Shown here piece by piece: positions 1 through 9,471 of a DNA stretch of 64,000 bases (the first letter of the stretch is position 1; each line of letters begins with the position of its first letter). Location: the NCBI GenBank assembly GCA_963698405.1, contig CAVOQT010000017.1, positions 124,001-188,000 of the forward strand, in the 5' to 3' direction. Source of the stretch: SHZI01 sp963698405 (GTDB taxonomy: Bacteria > Pseudomonadota > Gammaproteobacteria > Steroidobacterales > GCA-2729495). The notes under the pieces are model-generated. The model saw only the letters and a program-made list of their open reading frames with translations. It was not told the DNA's origin and did not search any database. A program made the translations under genes and the position numbers.

Positions 1-334
1 TGGCATCGCGCACATCCTCCAGCGCCTGACTCATGTCGTGCCCATGCAGGAACTGGATACGTGTCCGCGAACTGCCTTCGGTAATGGTCGAAGTGATCTT
101 GTCGATATTTGCGATACTCGCTACCCCATCCTCGACTTTACGCGTGACGTCGGTTTCAAGCTGACCCGGCGTTGCACCGCTGAGGGTTACCGTCACGGTA
201 ATCTGCGGTACCGTGAAATCAGGCAGTGTGGAAATCGGGAGCTGGCGCAGACCATAGAGGCCTGCGACACACATGACGATAAAGATGATGACCGCTCCGG
301 CCGGGTTGCGGATACCCCAGAGCGAGACGTTCAT
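1..334 (-). CDS. RND efflux transporter permease, N-terminal fragment
   Basis: This is the first 111 codons of an inner-membrane RND (AcrB/MdtB-type) pump subunit that runs off the left edge. The protein opens MNVSLWGIRNP, followed by a hydrophobic first transmembrane helix (AVIIFIVMCVAGLYGLRQ) and the porter-domain start with PDFTVPQITVTV, typical of RND permeases just after TM1. Its ATG overlaps the stop of the adaptor gene upstream (ATGA, 331-334), so the two are translationally coupled in one adaptor-permease operon. The substrate cannot be inferred. The gene should continue for about 3 kb outside the window. Confidence 0.9.
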   Translation of the reverse strand, partial: MNVSLWGIRNPAGAVIIFIVMCVAGLYGLRQLPISTLPDFTVPQITVTVTLSGATPGQLETDVTRKVEDGVASIANIDKITSTITEGSSRTRIQFLHGHDMSQALEDVRDA

Positions 335-1479
335 TGTGGTGATCCGGATGCTCCGTCCACAACATCGTCCACCTCGCGGACGACATCGCCATTACCGAGG
401 AAGCCAGCTCCCCGACGCACGACGCGCTCACCAGCTTCCAGCCCGGCAAGAATTTCACTGAAATTACCCTGACGGACACCAATACTGACCCGACGCTGCT
501 CAATCCGGCGCAGTGCGCTGCCAGCTTCCGCACCTTCTACTGCCTTTACGACGAAGGTGTAGGCAAAACCGTCACGGAAAACCACCGACTCACGCGGCAC
601 GATGCTGGCCGGTGCATTACCAATCAGTATGCGTCCTTCGGCAAACATGCCAGCCCGCAATGCTCCGGGCTCGGGCAGGTCGGCGTATAGCAGGCCCGTA
701 CGCGTTGCTGGATCGACAGACGGTGACACGGCCCGTACCCGGCCGCGAATCAGTACATCAGAGGGGCCGCTCAACTCAACAACTGCACCGGGCTTGACGG
801 CAATCAGATCGGCCTCAGCCAGATCCGCCCGCCACTCGAGACGGCCGTCCCGGATCAGCCGCAGCAGTTCACTACCTGCCGAAATAACCTGCCCCGGCTG
901 TACCGATCGTGCCGAGATGATGCCGTCCTTCGGCGCTGACAGCGTTGTAAAGCCAAGGCGCAAGCGTGCTGCGTCACGATCCGCCTGGGTGGTAAGGAGT
1001 TGTGCTTCAGCGCTGCGCAGATCGGCACGCAATTTATCGCTGTCGCTGGACGATATGAGTCCCTGTTCGACCAGTGAAGCGCCGCGCGCTGCGTTTGCCT
1101 GGGCGAGATCCAGCGCAGCTTCTGCCTGTGTGACGCTGGCGTCTGCCTGCCGAAACTGCACATCGAGTGTGCGGTCGTCGAGCCGCAGCAGCGGTTGACC
1201 TGCCCGCACCCTGTCACCGACTTCGACGAGAACCTCCCTGGCACGGATGCCGGTAAGTTCCACGCCCAGGGACATTTCCTGCCAGGCGCTCACCGAGCCC
1301 GAAACGGCAATCGAACGCTCTACCTCGCGGGTAACTGGCGCAACAGTAGTAACGACGAGGCTGGGTGCCGGGACGGCTGCTGACGGTGGCTCTGCCGAAC
1401 CACAAGCGGCAAGAATCGCCGCGAGAGCGACGCTCAGAGCCAGTCTTCCTCTCGAATGCGAACGGCAATGCTGAGGCAT
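331..1479 (-). CDS. RND efflux periplasmic adaptor subunit (HlyD/AcrA family lipoprotein)
   Basis: A 382-residue membrane fusion protein that would bridge the RND permease to an outer-membrane channel. The N-terminus is a lipoprotein signal peptide ending in the lipobox LAAC (about residues 23-26). A barrel-sandwich (lipoyl-like) segment, a coiled-coil hairpin rich in Ala, Gln and Leu (DASVTQAEAALDLAQAN) and a beta-barrel domain follow. I chose the ATG at 1479 because the open frame continues upstream into the tRNA-Cys gene, while this Met directly precedes the signal peptide. It overlaps the permease start by 4 bp. The outer-membrane factor is not visible here. Confidence 0.9.
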   Translation of the reverse strand: MPQHCRSHSRGRLALSVALAAILAACGSAEPPSAAVPAPSLVVTTVAPVTREVERSIAVSGSVSAWQEMSLGVELTGIRAREVLVEVGDRVRAGQPLLRLDDRTLDVQFRQADASVTQAEAALDLAQANAARGASLVEQGLISSSDSDKLRADLRSAEAQLLTTQADRDAARLRLGFTTLSAPKDGIISARSVQPGQVISAGSELLRLIRDGRLEWRADLAEADLIAVKPGAVVELSGPSDVLIRGRVRAVSPSVDPATRTGLLYADLPEPGALRAGMFAEGRILIGNAPASIVPRESVVFRDGFAYTFVVKAVEGAEAGSALRRIEQRRVSIGVRQGNFSEILAGLEAGERVVRRGAGFLGNGDVVREVDDVVDGASGSPQ

Positions 1480-1624
1480 GGTGCGGATACTGAACAACGG
1501 CACCGAAGTGTAGCGTATCGATACACCATCCGGACCGGATTCACTGCCGTCGCCGCAGCGTAGACACACGCCCTTGACCGGGCGCGGCCCTGCCTTGCAA
1601 AGCGCCCCCTGTAAAAATACTGAA

Positions 1625-1698
1625 TGGAGGCTAGGGTCGGAATCGAACCGGCATACGCGGCTTTGCAGGCCGCTGCATAACCATTCTGCCACCTAGCC
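1625..1698 (-). tRNA. tRNA-Cys (anticodon GCA)
   Basis: The reverse strand reads GGCTAGGTGGCAGAATGG..., with a seven-base acceptor stem GGCTAGG/CCTAGCC, a T-loop GGTTCGATTCC and the anticodon GCA within CTGCAAA. The discriminator is U, as expected for tRNA-Cys, and CCA is genomically encoded (1625-1627). It lies 25 bp downstream of tRNA-Gly and follows pgsA, the same order as E. coli pgsA-glyW-cysT. Cotranscription with pgsA and tRNA-Gly is likely. Confidence 0.97.
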
Positions 1699-1723
1699 AA
1701 ATGCAGAAAATCAGGGAGAGGGC

Positions 1724-1799
1724 TGGAGCGGGAAACCGGACTCGAACCGGCGACCTATACCTTGGCAAGGTATCGCTCTACCAACTGAGCTATTCCCGC
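1724..1799 (-). tRNA. tRNA-Gly (anticodon GCC)
   Basis: The reverse strand reads GCGGGAATAGCTCAGTTGG..., with acceptor stem GCGGGAA/TTCCCGC, a standard D arm, the anticodon GCC in CTTGCCAAGG and T-loop GGTTCGAGTCC. CCA is encoded (1724-1726) and the discriminator is U. It starts 39 bp after the pgsA stop, which suggests the tRNA is processed from a pgsA-tRNA-Gly-tRNA-Cys transcript. Confidence 0.97.
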
Positions 1800-1838
1800 C
1801 CGCAAGGAGTGCATATGGTATCGGCGAACCACGCAGAG

Positions 1839-2414
1839 TCAAGAAACCTTGTCATGTTCCTTGTCTGAGGACCAGGCAGCACGGATGTAGTCGATCATGG
1901 ACCAGATGGTCAGGCCGGCCGCCAGCACCAGGCAAGCCTCCCCTATCTTGTAAATTGGCAGCCCCAGCAAAGGCTCATAGAAGATCATGCAGCACAGGCC
2001 GGTCATCTGCATGATGGTCTTCAGCTTGCCATAACCGGAAACCGCTACCCGCTGGCGTGCGCCGAGTTCCGCCATCCACTCGCGCAAAGCGGATACGGCT
2101 ATTTCGCGGCCGATGATGATCGCCGCCAGTATTGCAACGACCTTGCCTGTATCAGCCTGTACGAGCAGGATCAGCGCGGTCGACACCATCATCTTGTCGG
2201 CGACCGGGTCCAGAAACGCACCGAATGCCGAGGTTTGCTGGAAACGACGGGCGACGTAGCCATCCAGCCAGTCCGTGATTGCCGCCAGCAGGAACACCAT
2301 GGCTGCCGCCGGCCGCGCCCATGACACCGGGCTATAAAACACCAATACAACCAGTGGAATGGCTGCGATGCGAACCCAGGTCAGGGAAGTTGCAGTATTG
2401 AATTGTGGGTACAT
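1839..2414 (-). CDS. pgsA: CDP-diacylglycerol-glycerol-3-phosphate 3-phosphatidyltransferase
   Basis: This integral inner-membrane enzyme makes phosphatidylglycerol phosphate from CDP-diacylglycerol and glycerol 3-phosphate, the committed step to phosphatidylglycerol and cardiolipin. The 191-residue protein carries the complete CDP-alcohol phosphatidyltransferase signature, DG-x2-AR-x8-G-x3-D-x3-D, around residues 50-72 (DGYVARR ... GAFLDPVAD), among several hydrophobic helices. Length matches the family. It lies between uvrC (75 bp upstream) and tRNA-Gly, as in enteric bacteria. Confidence 0.97.
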   Translation of the reverse strand: MYPQFNTATSLTWVRIAAIPLVVLVFYSPVSWARPAAAMVFLLAAITDWLDGYVARRFQQTSAFGAFLDPVADKMMVSTALILLVQADTGKVVAILAAIIIGREIAVSALREWMAELGARQRVAVSGYGKLKTIMQMTGLCCMIFYEPLLGLPIYKIGEACLVLAAGLTIWSMIDYIRAAWSSDKEHDKVS

Positions 2415-2489
2415 CGTTGCAGAAATCGCTGGAGCAAGAAGCCTGCCGGCATTCTAACGCGTGCTTGAAGGGCGGGTATAAGTCAGCAA

Positions 2490-4331
2490 TCAGGGCACGC
2501 TACCGTGCAGATGATCATAGATGCGTTGTGCGAGGGTCCGGCTAATGCCCTGCACCCTGGCCAGATCCGTAACCCCGGCCTGAAGAATGCCCTGCAGGCC
2601 GCCAAACTGCTGCAACAGCGCGCGACGGCGCTGCGGACCGAGACCCGGAATCGCTTCAAGACTGGAACTCCGCCGGGACTGTGCACGACGCTGCCGGTGT
2701 CCGGTGATCGCAAAGCGGTGGGCCTCGTCGCGAACCTGCTGAATGAGATGCAGTGCTGGTGAGTCTGCAGGCAGTGTGATCTGCCCTCTTCCTCGTGGCA
2801 GAACCAGTTTCTCTGCGCCCGGACGTCGTTCAGGCCCCTTGGCGACACCCAGCAAGGGCAGGTGACTGAGTTGCAGTTCTTCAAGTACTGCATAGGCACG
2901 GTCGGTCTGTCCGGCACCGCCATCGATGAGAATCAGCCCGGGCAGGGCAGCTTCGCTGTGTCGCACCCGGGTATAGCGACGCTCGACCACCTGGGCGATG
3001 GCGGCATAGTCATCACCGGGCTCGATTCCCTTTATGTTGAAGCGTCGGTAATCAGACTTCAGCGGGCCTTCTGTACCGAACACCACGCAAGCTGCCACGG
3101 TCTCCTCGCCTGCGGTGTGGCTGATGTCGAAACACTCGATCCGCTCTGGTATTTCATCAAGTGCCAGTGCTTCAGCCAGCCGTTCAAACTGGTCGCGCAG
3201 TGAAGCGGTGCTTGCCAGCCGCGTCGTGAGCCCCTGCGCTGCGTTGTTGGCTGCCATTTCCAGCCAGCGACTGCGGGTGCCACGCACCCGGTCCCGAATC
3301 TGGCAGCGACTACCGGTTCGGGCCTCCAGTACGGTCTGCAGAACCAGCCGATCCTGCAGTGCAACCGGTACCAGTATTTCTGCCGGCGGCATTGCCTGAA
3401 AATAGTGCTGGGCGATGAAAGCCGCAAGAATTTCACGGGCATCAGTGCCCGGCACGATGCGCGGATACCAGTTGCGACTGCCAAGCACGCGGCTGCCACG
3501 GATCAGAACCACGGCGACACAGGCTTGCCCCTCCTCCACCTGTACGCCGAGTACATCTGCATCCGTCATGCCTGGTGCGTTGATGACCTGTTCTGCCTGG
3601 ATTTTGCGCACCAGCTGGATCTGGTCACGCAGCAGCGCTGCACGCTCATAGTCGAGACTTTCTGCTGCCTGTTCCATCCGGGTAGCCAGACTGCTCAGCA
3701 CGTTCTCGTTACGGCCCTCGAGAAACAGCACTGCATCAGCAACGTCACGCTGATAGTCCTCGGCTGCAACCAGGCCAACACAGGGCGCAGTACAACGCCG
3801 AATCTGGTATTGCAGGCACGGCCGGGTGCGGTTGGCAAAGAATGATTCACTACATTGGCGAACCCGAAACAGCTTCTGCAACTGGATCAGGCTTTCGCGC
3901 ACCGTACCGGCTGAGGGCCACGGGCCCAGGAACCGGCCAGGCCCGCGACGACTGCCCCGATGCAGTTCAAATCGCGGGAACTCCTGCTGGGTAGATACAT
4001 GGATCCAGGGGTAGCTCTTGTCGTCGCGCAGGATGACATTGAAGCGCGGCCGGTATTCCTTGATCAGATTGTGCTCAAGCAGCAGCGCCTCGTGTTCGGT
4101 TCCGGTGACGGTTACCTCAACACGGCTGGTCTGTGCCATGAGCGCCTGGGTCTTGGGCAGATGCGCCTTGCTGCCAAAGTAGCTGGCGACCCGCTTGCGG
4201 AGATCCTTCGCCTTGCCGACATAGAGCACGACATCTTCAGCAGACAGCATCCGGTAGATGCCGGGACGGTGGGTCAGCGACGCCAGAAAACTGGTGCTGT
4301 CGAACGGCGGATGGGTCGTGCTTGCCGCCAT
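2490..4331 (-). CDS. uvrC: Excinuclease ABC subunit C
   Basis: UvrC makes both incisions around UvrAB-marked lesions in nucleotide excision repair. The 613-residue protein (E. coli UvrC has 610) shows the N-terminal GIY-YIG nuclease (HRPGIYRML ... VLYVGKAKDL), a UVR motif for UvrB contact (about 200-235), the RNase H-like nuclease with conserved acidic residues (RIECFDISH; LILIDGGAGQ) and a C-terminal helix-hairpin-helix pair (EAIPGLGPQRRRALLQQFGG). It begins 8 bp after the DAHP synthase stop, so it probably shares that operon. The usual uvrY/gacA response-regulator gene is not next to it. Confidence 0.98.
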   Translation of the reverse strand: MAASTTHPPFDSTSFLASLTHRPGIYRMLSAEDVVLYVGKAKDLRKRVASYFGSKAHLPKTQALMAQTSRVEVTVTGTEHEALLLEHNLIKEYRPRFNVILRDDKSYPWIHVSTQQEFPRFELHRGSRRGPGRFLGPWPSAGTVRESLIQLQKLFRVRQCSESFFANRTRPCLQYQIRRCTAPCVGLVAAEDYQRDVADAVLFLEGRNENVLSSLATRMEQAAESLDYERAALLRDQIQLVRKIQAEQVINAPGMTDADVLGVQVEEGQACVAVVLIRGSRVLGSRNWYPRIVPGTDAREILAAFIAQHYFQAMPPAEILVPVALQDRLVLQTVLEARTGSRCQIRDRVRGTRSRWLEMAANNAAQGLTTRLASTASLRDQFERLAEALALDEIPERIECFDISHTAGEETVAACVVFGTEGPLKSDYRRFNIKGIEPGDDYAAIAQVVERRYTRVRHSEAALPGLILIDGGAGQTDRAYAVLEELQLSHLPLLGVAKGPERRPGAEKLVLPRGRGQITLPADSPALHLIQQVRDEAHRFAITGHRQRRAQSRRSSSLEAIPGLGPQRRRALLQQFGGLQGILQAGVTDLARVQGISRTLAQRIYDHLHGSVP

Positions 4332-4339
4332 GAGACGCG

Positions 4340-5704
4340 TCAGCGTTTCAGGCGCTGACGGCCATGGCTCGCGATATGCATCGCCACTTCCATGGCCTGC
4401 TCATAATTGAGGCGCGGATCAACCTGGCTGCGATAGTCCCGGCGCAGATCCGCATCGGTCAGGCCGCGGGCACCACCGGTGCATTCGGTGACATGCTCAC
4501 CAGTCAGTTCCAGATGCACGCCACCGAGATAAGTGCCACAGGCACGGTGCACATCGAAGGCGCTGGCCAGTTCATCGAGGATATTTTCAAAGCGCCTGGT
4601 CTTCAGTCCGCTGCTCGATGTCTCGGTATTCCCGTGCATGGGATCGCAAACCCACAACACCTGTGCGCCCTCGCTGCTGACCGTTTCCAGCAGCGGTGGC
4701 AGCAAGGCCTTGATGTGTGATGCACCCAGGCGATGGATCAGTGTAAGCCGGCCCGGTTCGTTATCAGGATTCAGGCTGCGCAGCAGGCTGCGCAGCCACT
4801 CGGGCGTCATGTCTTTACCGATCTTGATGCCGAGCGGATTGCTCACACCGCGGAAGAATTCGATGTGCGCGCTGCCAGGCTGACTGGTCCGTGCACCGAT
4901 CCACGGGAAGTGTGTAGTCAGGTCGTACCACTTCTGACGGTGCGCGAGAAAACGGGTTTGCGCCTGCTCGTACGGCAGATGCAGGCCTTCGTGCCCGGTG
5001 TAGAAATCCACACGCCGTGCCTGGTCAATCGACTTGCCGGTGATGCTCTCGAAAAAATCCAGACCGTCGGCCACGGTCTGCACCATGCGGCGATACTGGT
5101 CGGCAAGTGGCGAGTGACTGACCCAGTCCAGATCCCAGTTTTCCGGGTGATGCAGGTCTGCGAAGCCGCCGTCTATGAGTGCGCGAACGAAATTGAGAGT
5201 CAATGCTGAGCGCTCGTAGGCACGCAGCATGAGATCAGGATCCGGTTCACGATCATCGGCCGTAAAGGCATTATGGTTGATGAGGTCACCACGGTAGCTG
5301 GGCAGGGAAATACCGTCGCGGGTTTCAATATCCGCCGAGCGTGGCTTCGCGTACTGGCCTGCGATACGGCCGATACGCACGACCGGAAGCTTGATGCCGG
5401 AAATGATCGCCACGCTCATCTGCAGCAGTATTTTCAGCTTGGTGACGATGGCTGCCGAGTTACAGTCATCAAAGGTCTCTGCACAGTCACCACCCTGGAG
5501 GACAAATGCCTTGCCGGTCTGGGCCAGCGCAATCTGTCCGCGCAGCGCCTCGATCTCCCACGAGGTCACCAGTGGCGGCAGTTGCGCAAGCGCTGCCATG
5601 ACCGCTTTGCTTTGCGCAGTATCGCCATATCGTGGTATCTGGCCGACGGTAGACGATTGCCAGCTGTCGGGTCTCCAATCGCTGCCGGTACTTGCTTCGC
5701 TCAT
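4340..5704 (-). CDS. Class II 3-deoxy-7-phosphoheptulonate (DAHP) synthase
   Basis: Catalyses the first step of the shikimate pathway, condensing phosphoenolpyruvate and erythrose 4-phosphate. The 454-residue protein is of the plant-like type II family, not the enteric AroFGH type. Visible motifs are the metal-binding Cys segment QGGDCAETF, the phosphate/PEP-binding GARTSQ, and VCDPMHGNTE near the C-terminus. I placed the start at 5704 because this ATG overlaps the mazG stop (ATGA); an upstream in-frame start would lie inside mazG. No feedback-regulatory domain beyond the core is evident. Confidence 0.95.
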   Translation of the reverse strand: MSEASTGSDWRPDSWQSSTVGQIPRYGDTAQSKAVMAALAQLPPLVTSWEIEALRGQIALAQTGKAFVLQGGDCAETFDDCNSAAIVTKLKILLQMSVAIISGIKLPVVRIGRIAGQYAKPRSADIETRDGISLPSYRGDLINHNAFTADDREPDPDLMLRAYERSALTLNFVRALIDGGFADLHHPENWDLDWVSHSPLADQYRRMVQTVADGLDFFESITGKSIDQARRVDFYTGHEGLHLPYEQAQTRFLAHRQKWYDLTTHFPWIGARTSQPGSAHIEFFRGVSNPLGIKIGKDMTPEWLRSLLRSLNPDNEPGRLTLIHRLGASHIKALLPPLLETVSSEGAQVLWVCDPMHGNTETSSSGLKTRRFENILDELASAFDVHRACGTYLGGVHLELTGEHVTECTGGARGLTDADLRRDYRSQVDPRLNYEQAMEVAMHIASHGRQRLKR

Positions 5705-6501
5705 GTACCCTGCTCGTCCGCCTTGATGGCTTTCCACAGCCGGTCGATCTCTGCCGGGCTTTGCGTGGACCAGTCGGCGTTGCCCTGCTGCAGCAGGGCT
5801 TCAACCGCCCTGAAGCGCCGTTCAAATTTTCGATTGGCTGCCCGCAATGCGTGCTCGGGATCGACCCGCAGATGTCTGGCCAGATTGGCCGCCGTGAACA
5901 GCAGGTCGCCGATTTCTTCCTCTACTGCAGCAGGGTCTTCAGCGTCCCTGGCCGCGATGAGCTCATCGAGCTCCTCATGGAGCTTGGCGATCACACCGTC
6001 AATCTCCGGCCAGTCGAAACCAACGCGTGCAGCGCGCTTGCCCAGCTTGCTGGCGCGGCTCAGTGCCGGTAGCGCCTGCCCGATGCCGGCTATTGCCGAG
6101 GTGTCACCGTTTGCTGCACGTTCACCGGCTTTCAGGTTTTCCCAGACCACGCGCTGATCATCCGCAGACAGCGTCTGTTCTGTGCCGAAGATATGCGGAT
6201 GGCGCCGGAGCATTTTTTCACTGATGGCCTGTACGACATCAGCGAAATTAAAGGCTCCCAGTTCGCTGGCCATCTGTGCATGGAATACCACCTGAAAGAG
6301 GAGATCGCCGAGTTCATCACGGAGTTCAGCGAGATCATCCCGGTCGATTGCATCGGCAACCTCGTAGGCTTCCTCAATCGTGTAGGGAGCAATCGAACCG
6401 AAGTCCTGCTCCCGGTCCCATGGGCATCCCCGCACCGGATCGCGCAGTACCGCCATGATGCCCAGCAGGGTGTCTATCGACCGTTTGTCCTGCTGGTTCA
6501 T
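5701..6501 (-). CDS. mazG: Nucleoside triphosphate pyrophosphohydrolase
   Basis: MazG hydrolyses NTPs and dNTPs to monophosphates plus pyrophosphate, a housecleaning and stress role. The 266-residue protein has two tandem MazG repeats, each with the all-alpha EExxE...D signature (TIEEAYEVADAI; EEEIGDLLF). The opening, MNQQDKRSIDTLLGIMAVLRD, aligns well with E. coli MazG, which supports the start at 6501, 10 bp after the fumC stop. An earlier in-frame ATG at 6549 would overlap fumC and adds residues not seen in the family. The 3' end overlaps the DAHP synthase start by 4 bp. Confidence 0.95.
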   Translation of the reverse strand: MNQQDKRSIDTLLGIMAVLRDPVRGCPWDREQDFGSIAPYTIEEAYEVADAIDRDDLAELRDELGDLLFQVVFHAQMASELGAFNFADVVQAISEKMLRRHPHIFGTEQTLSADDQRVVWENLKAGERAANGDTSAIAGIGQALPALSRASKLGKRAARVGFDWPEIDGVIAKLHEELDELIAARDAEDPAAVEEEIGDLLFTAANLARHLRVDPEHALRAANRKFERRFRAVEALLQQGNADWSTQSPAEIDRLWKAIKADEQGT

Positions 6502-6511
6502 GATGGTGGCT

Positions 6512-7900
6512 TCAGGATTTGATGCCGCCGCGGGTGAGGTCTCTGGCATTGAGCAGACGATCCAGTTCCCGGTCCGACAAGTCAGTGCATTCAGCGGCGA
6601 CTTCCCTTACCGGACGCCGTTCCGCGTAGGCCTGCTTGGCGATGGCGGCACCCTTCTCATAGCCGATGACCGGATTCAGCGCCGTGACCAGAATCGGGTT
6701 GCGGTCCAGCGCCTCCGCCAGCTTGTCATGGTTGACCTTGAAACCGGCGATAGCCTTGTCGGCCAGAACGCGGCTCGCGTTGGCCAGCAGGCTCACGCTT
6801 TGCAGTACGTTGAGCGCGATAACCGGCAGCATGACGTTGAGCTGAAAGTTACCGGACTGGCCAGCGATGGTTATCGTCGTGTCGTTACCGATGGTTTGTG
6901 CGGCGACCATTGCGACTGCCTCCGGAATTACCGGATTTACCTTGCCCGGCATGATGCTGCTGCCTGGCTGCAGTCCGGGCAGGGAAATTTCACCCAGACC
7001 AGCCAGCGGCCCGCTATTCATCCAGCGCAGATCGTTGGCAATCTTCATCAGCGCCACAGCAAGCGTCCGCAGGTGGCCGGATAGCTCGACCGCCGTATCC
7101 TGACAGCTGAGTGATTCGAAAAGATTTTTCGATGTATCGAACTTCACGCCGGTGTGCTCGGCAAGCAACACGGCGATTTTCTTGCCGAATTTCGGATGGG
7201 CATTGATGCCGGTACCAACAGCCGTACCGCCCTGGGCCAGACGTGTGAGGCGGGGCAGGCAGTCCTTGATACGGGCTTCGGCATTACCGATCTGATGCGC
7301 CCAGCCTCCGAGTTCCTGCCCCAGCCGTACCGGCATTGCATCCATCAGGTGTGTGCGACCGGTTTTCACCACGGCGTCCGTTTCTTTGGCTTTCTTCAGG
7401 ATCACCTTGCGCAAGTGTGCGAGCGCAGGCAGCAGATCTTCGACAACACCGAGTGCTGCACTCACATGGATGGCAGTCGGTATGACATCGTTGCTGCTCT
7501 GGCCCATATTGATGTCATCGTTCGGGTGCACCTCTGCACCGAGCCGCTCGGTGGCCAGTCGCGCGATGACTTCGTTGGCATTCATGTTCGAACTGGTACC
7601 TGAACCGGTCTGAAACACATCAACGGGAAAGTGCTCGTCATGCTTGCCATCCGCCACCTCAAGGGCGGCTGCCTGAATGGCCATGGCCCGGCGGCTTTTC
7701 AGCAGCCCCAGTTCGGCATTTGCACCGGCCGCTGCCCACTTGATGAGCCCCAGCGCCCGGATGAACCCGCGCGGCATCGGTATCCCGCTGATCGGGAAGT
7801 TGTCTACGGCCCGTTGCGTTTGCGCGCCCCACAGCGCCTGCTCCGGAACCTGCAGTTCACCCATGCTGTCGCGCTCAACGCGATAATCACTATCTGCCAC
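6512..7900 (-). CDS. fumC: Class II fumarate hydratase
   Basis: This iron-independent fumarase interconverts fumarate and malate in the TCA cycle. The protein is 462 residues (E. coli FumC 467) and carries the superfamily signature GSSIMPGKVNP. Other family motifs are GSGTSSNMNANEV and TGRTHLMDAMP. The start is a GTG at 7900 preceded by GAGGAG at good spacing; the frame stays open for 35 more codons upstream, but without a better site. It is transcribed divergently from purB, a member of the same aspartase/fumarase superfamily, with 113 bp between the starts. Confidence 0.97.
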   Translation of the reverse strand: MADSDYRVERDSMGELQVPEQALWGAQTQRAVDNFPISGIPMPRGFIRALGLIKWAAAGANAELGLLKSRRAMAIQAAALEVADGKHDEHFPVDVFQTGSGTSSNMNANEVIARLATERLGAEVHPNDDINMGQSSNDVIPTAIHVSAALGVVEDLLPALAHLRKVILKKAKETDAVVKTGRTHLMDAMPVRLGQELGGWAHQIGNAEARIKDCLPRLTRLAQGGTAVGTGINAHPKFGKKIAVLLAEHTGVKFDTSKNLFESLSCQDTAVELSGHLRTLAVALMKIANDLRWMNSGPLAGLGEISLPGLQPGSSIMPGKVNPVIPEAVAMVAAQTIGNDTTITIAGQSGNFQLNVMLPVIALNVLQSVSLLANASRVLADKAIAGFKVNHDKLAEALDRNPILVTALNPVIGYEKGAAIAKQAYAERRPVREVAAECTDLSDRELDRLLNARDLTRGGIKS

Positions 7901-8013
7901 TCGTGTCTCCTCAATGGCCTGCCTAAATCGCCGCCGACAAAGTGCAGGCAGGACCCGGTATTGTTGGTGTATGATTTCTGCCCGAATTATAGGGGCATTT
8001 TGCACAGTCTGGC

Positions 8014-9396
8014 ATGGATCGCGATCCGCTCACCGCCCTCTCACCGCTCGACGGACGTTACTCCGCCAAGACTGATTCCCTGCGGGAAATCTTCAGCGAG
8101 TACGGCCTGATCCGCTTCCGTGTGCTGACGGAAGTGCGTTGGGTACAGTTTCTGGCCGCCGAAAGTGCGGTTGGTGATTTCGGCCCCCTTTCGCCGGTCG
8201 TCAACCAGGCGCTGGACGACATTGCCGAGGGTTTTGGCCCTGACGATGCGCGGCGTATCAAGGAAATCGAACGCCGGACCAATCACGACGTCAAGGCTGT
8301 CGAGTATTTCATCGGTGAACGCCTGGGCCAAGACGCCGAACTTGGCCGGATCCGGCCTTTTCTGCATTTCGCCTGTACATCCGAGGACATCAATAATATT
8401 GCCTATGCGCTGATGTTGCGTCACGGGCGGGATGATGTGCTGCTGCCGCAGTTGCGACAGGTCAGCAGCCTGCTGGACAGCATGGCGCACAACATGGCGG
8501 ACATCCCGATGCTGGCACGTACGCATGGCCAGCCTGCGAGTCCGACCACAATGGGCAAGGAACTGGCAAATTCTGCATGGCGGCTCAAGCGCCAGCTGAA
8601 ACAGCTGCGTGCCGTCGAACCGCTGGCCAAACTGAATGGCGCAGTCGGCAACTTCAACGCACATCTGGCTGCTTACCCGGACGGTGACTGGTCCGGCATT
8701 TCCCGCCGTTTCATCGAGTCACTCGGTCTGGTCTGGAATCCGTACACCACACAGATCGAGCCGCACGACTGGATCGCCGAGTACTGCGACGTACTGGCGC
8801 GCATCAATACGATCCTGCTCGATCTGTGTCGTGATGCGTGGGGCTATATCTCGATCGGTCACTTCCGCCAGCGCCGCGTCGATACCGAGGTCGGTTCCTC
8901 AACGATGCCGCACAAGGTCAATCCGATTGATTTCGAGAACGCCGAGGGCAACTTCGGCATCGCCAATGCGCTGCTGCACCACTTCAGCGCCAAGCTGCCG
9001 GTATCCCGCTGGCAACGCGATCTCAGTGACTCGACGGTACTGCGCAATCTGGGTGTGGCGGCCGGCCACACTGTGCTTGCCGTGCATTCCCTGCTGGCTG
9101 GATTACGTAAACTTGAACCGGACGCCGCCAGCATGCAGGCAGAGCTCGATGCCAGCTGGCAGATTCTGGGTGAGGCGATTCAGACAGTGATGCGCCGTTT
9201 TGGTCACGCTGATGCATACGAGCAACTGAAGGCGCTGACCCGCGGATCGAGTATTGCCCAGGAGGATCTGCAGCGCTTCCTCCAGTCTGTCGATATTCCG
9301 GCGGCGGAGCGTAGCCGTCTGCTGGCCCTCACGCCGGCGGCCTATATCGGTGATGCAGCGCAACTGGCGCGTCAGGCGGCCGCCAGCGAACCCTGA
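8014..9396 (+). CDS. purB: Adenylosuccinate lyase
   Basis: PurB releases fumarate twice in purine synthesis, from SAICAR and from adenylosuccinate. The 460-residue protein has the lyase signature SSTMPHKVNPIDFENAEGN (about residues 295-313), a substrate-binding segment TNHDVKAVEYF, and ARTHGQPASPTTMGKE with the conserved catalytic His. Length and N-terminus (LTALSPLDGRY) match the E. coli-type enzyme. The fumarate made here could be consumed by FumC encoded across the divergent promoter. The E. coli neighbour hflD is absent; the next genes are a DUF7931-like gene and nudJ. Confidence 0.98.
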   Translation: MDRDPLTALSPLDGRYSAKTDSLREIFSEYGLIRFRVLTEVRWVQFLAAESAVGDFGPLSPVVNQALDDIAEGFGPDDARRIKEIERRTNHDVKAVEYFIGERLGQDAELGRIRPFLHFACTSEDINNIAYALMLRHGRDDVLLPQLRQVSSLLDSMAHNMADIPMLARTHGQPASPTTMGKELANSAWRLKRQLKQLRAVEPLAKLNGAVGNFNAHLAAYPDGDWSGISRRFIESLGLVWNPYTTQIEPHDWIAEYCDVLARINTILLDLCRDAWGYISIGHFRQRRVDTEVGSSTMPHKVNPIDFENAEGNFGIANALLHHFSAKLPVSRWQRDLSDSTVLRNLGVAAGHTVLAVHSLLAGLRKLEPDAASMQAELDASWQILGEAIQTVMRRFGHADAYEQLKALTRGSSIAQEDLQRFLQSVDIPAAERSRLLALTPAAYIGDAAQLARQAAASEP

Positions 9397-9471
9397 ATAC
9401 GGCATCTTTACCGCCCTGCAACTGTGACGCAGTTGGCACTTTCAGTTTGACTGCGTCCTTACAATGCCCGG

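Noticed and set aside
1480..1692. N-terminal extension of the adaptor protein by 71 codons
   Set aside because: The extension runs into the tRNA-Cys gene and adds no recognisable sequence; the ATG at 1479 starts a clean lipoprotein signal.
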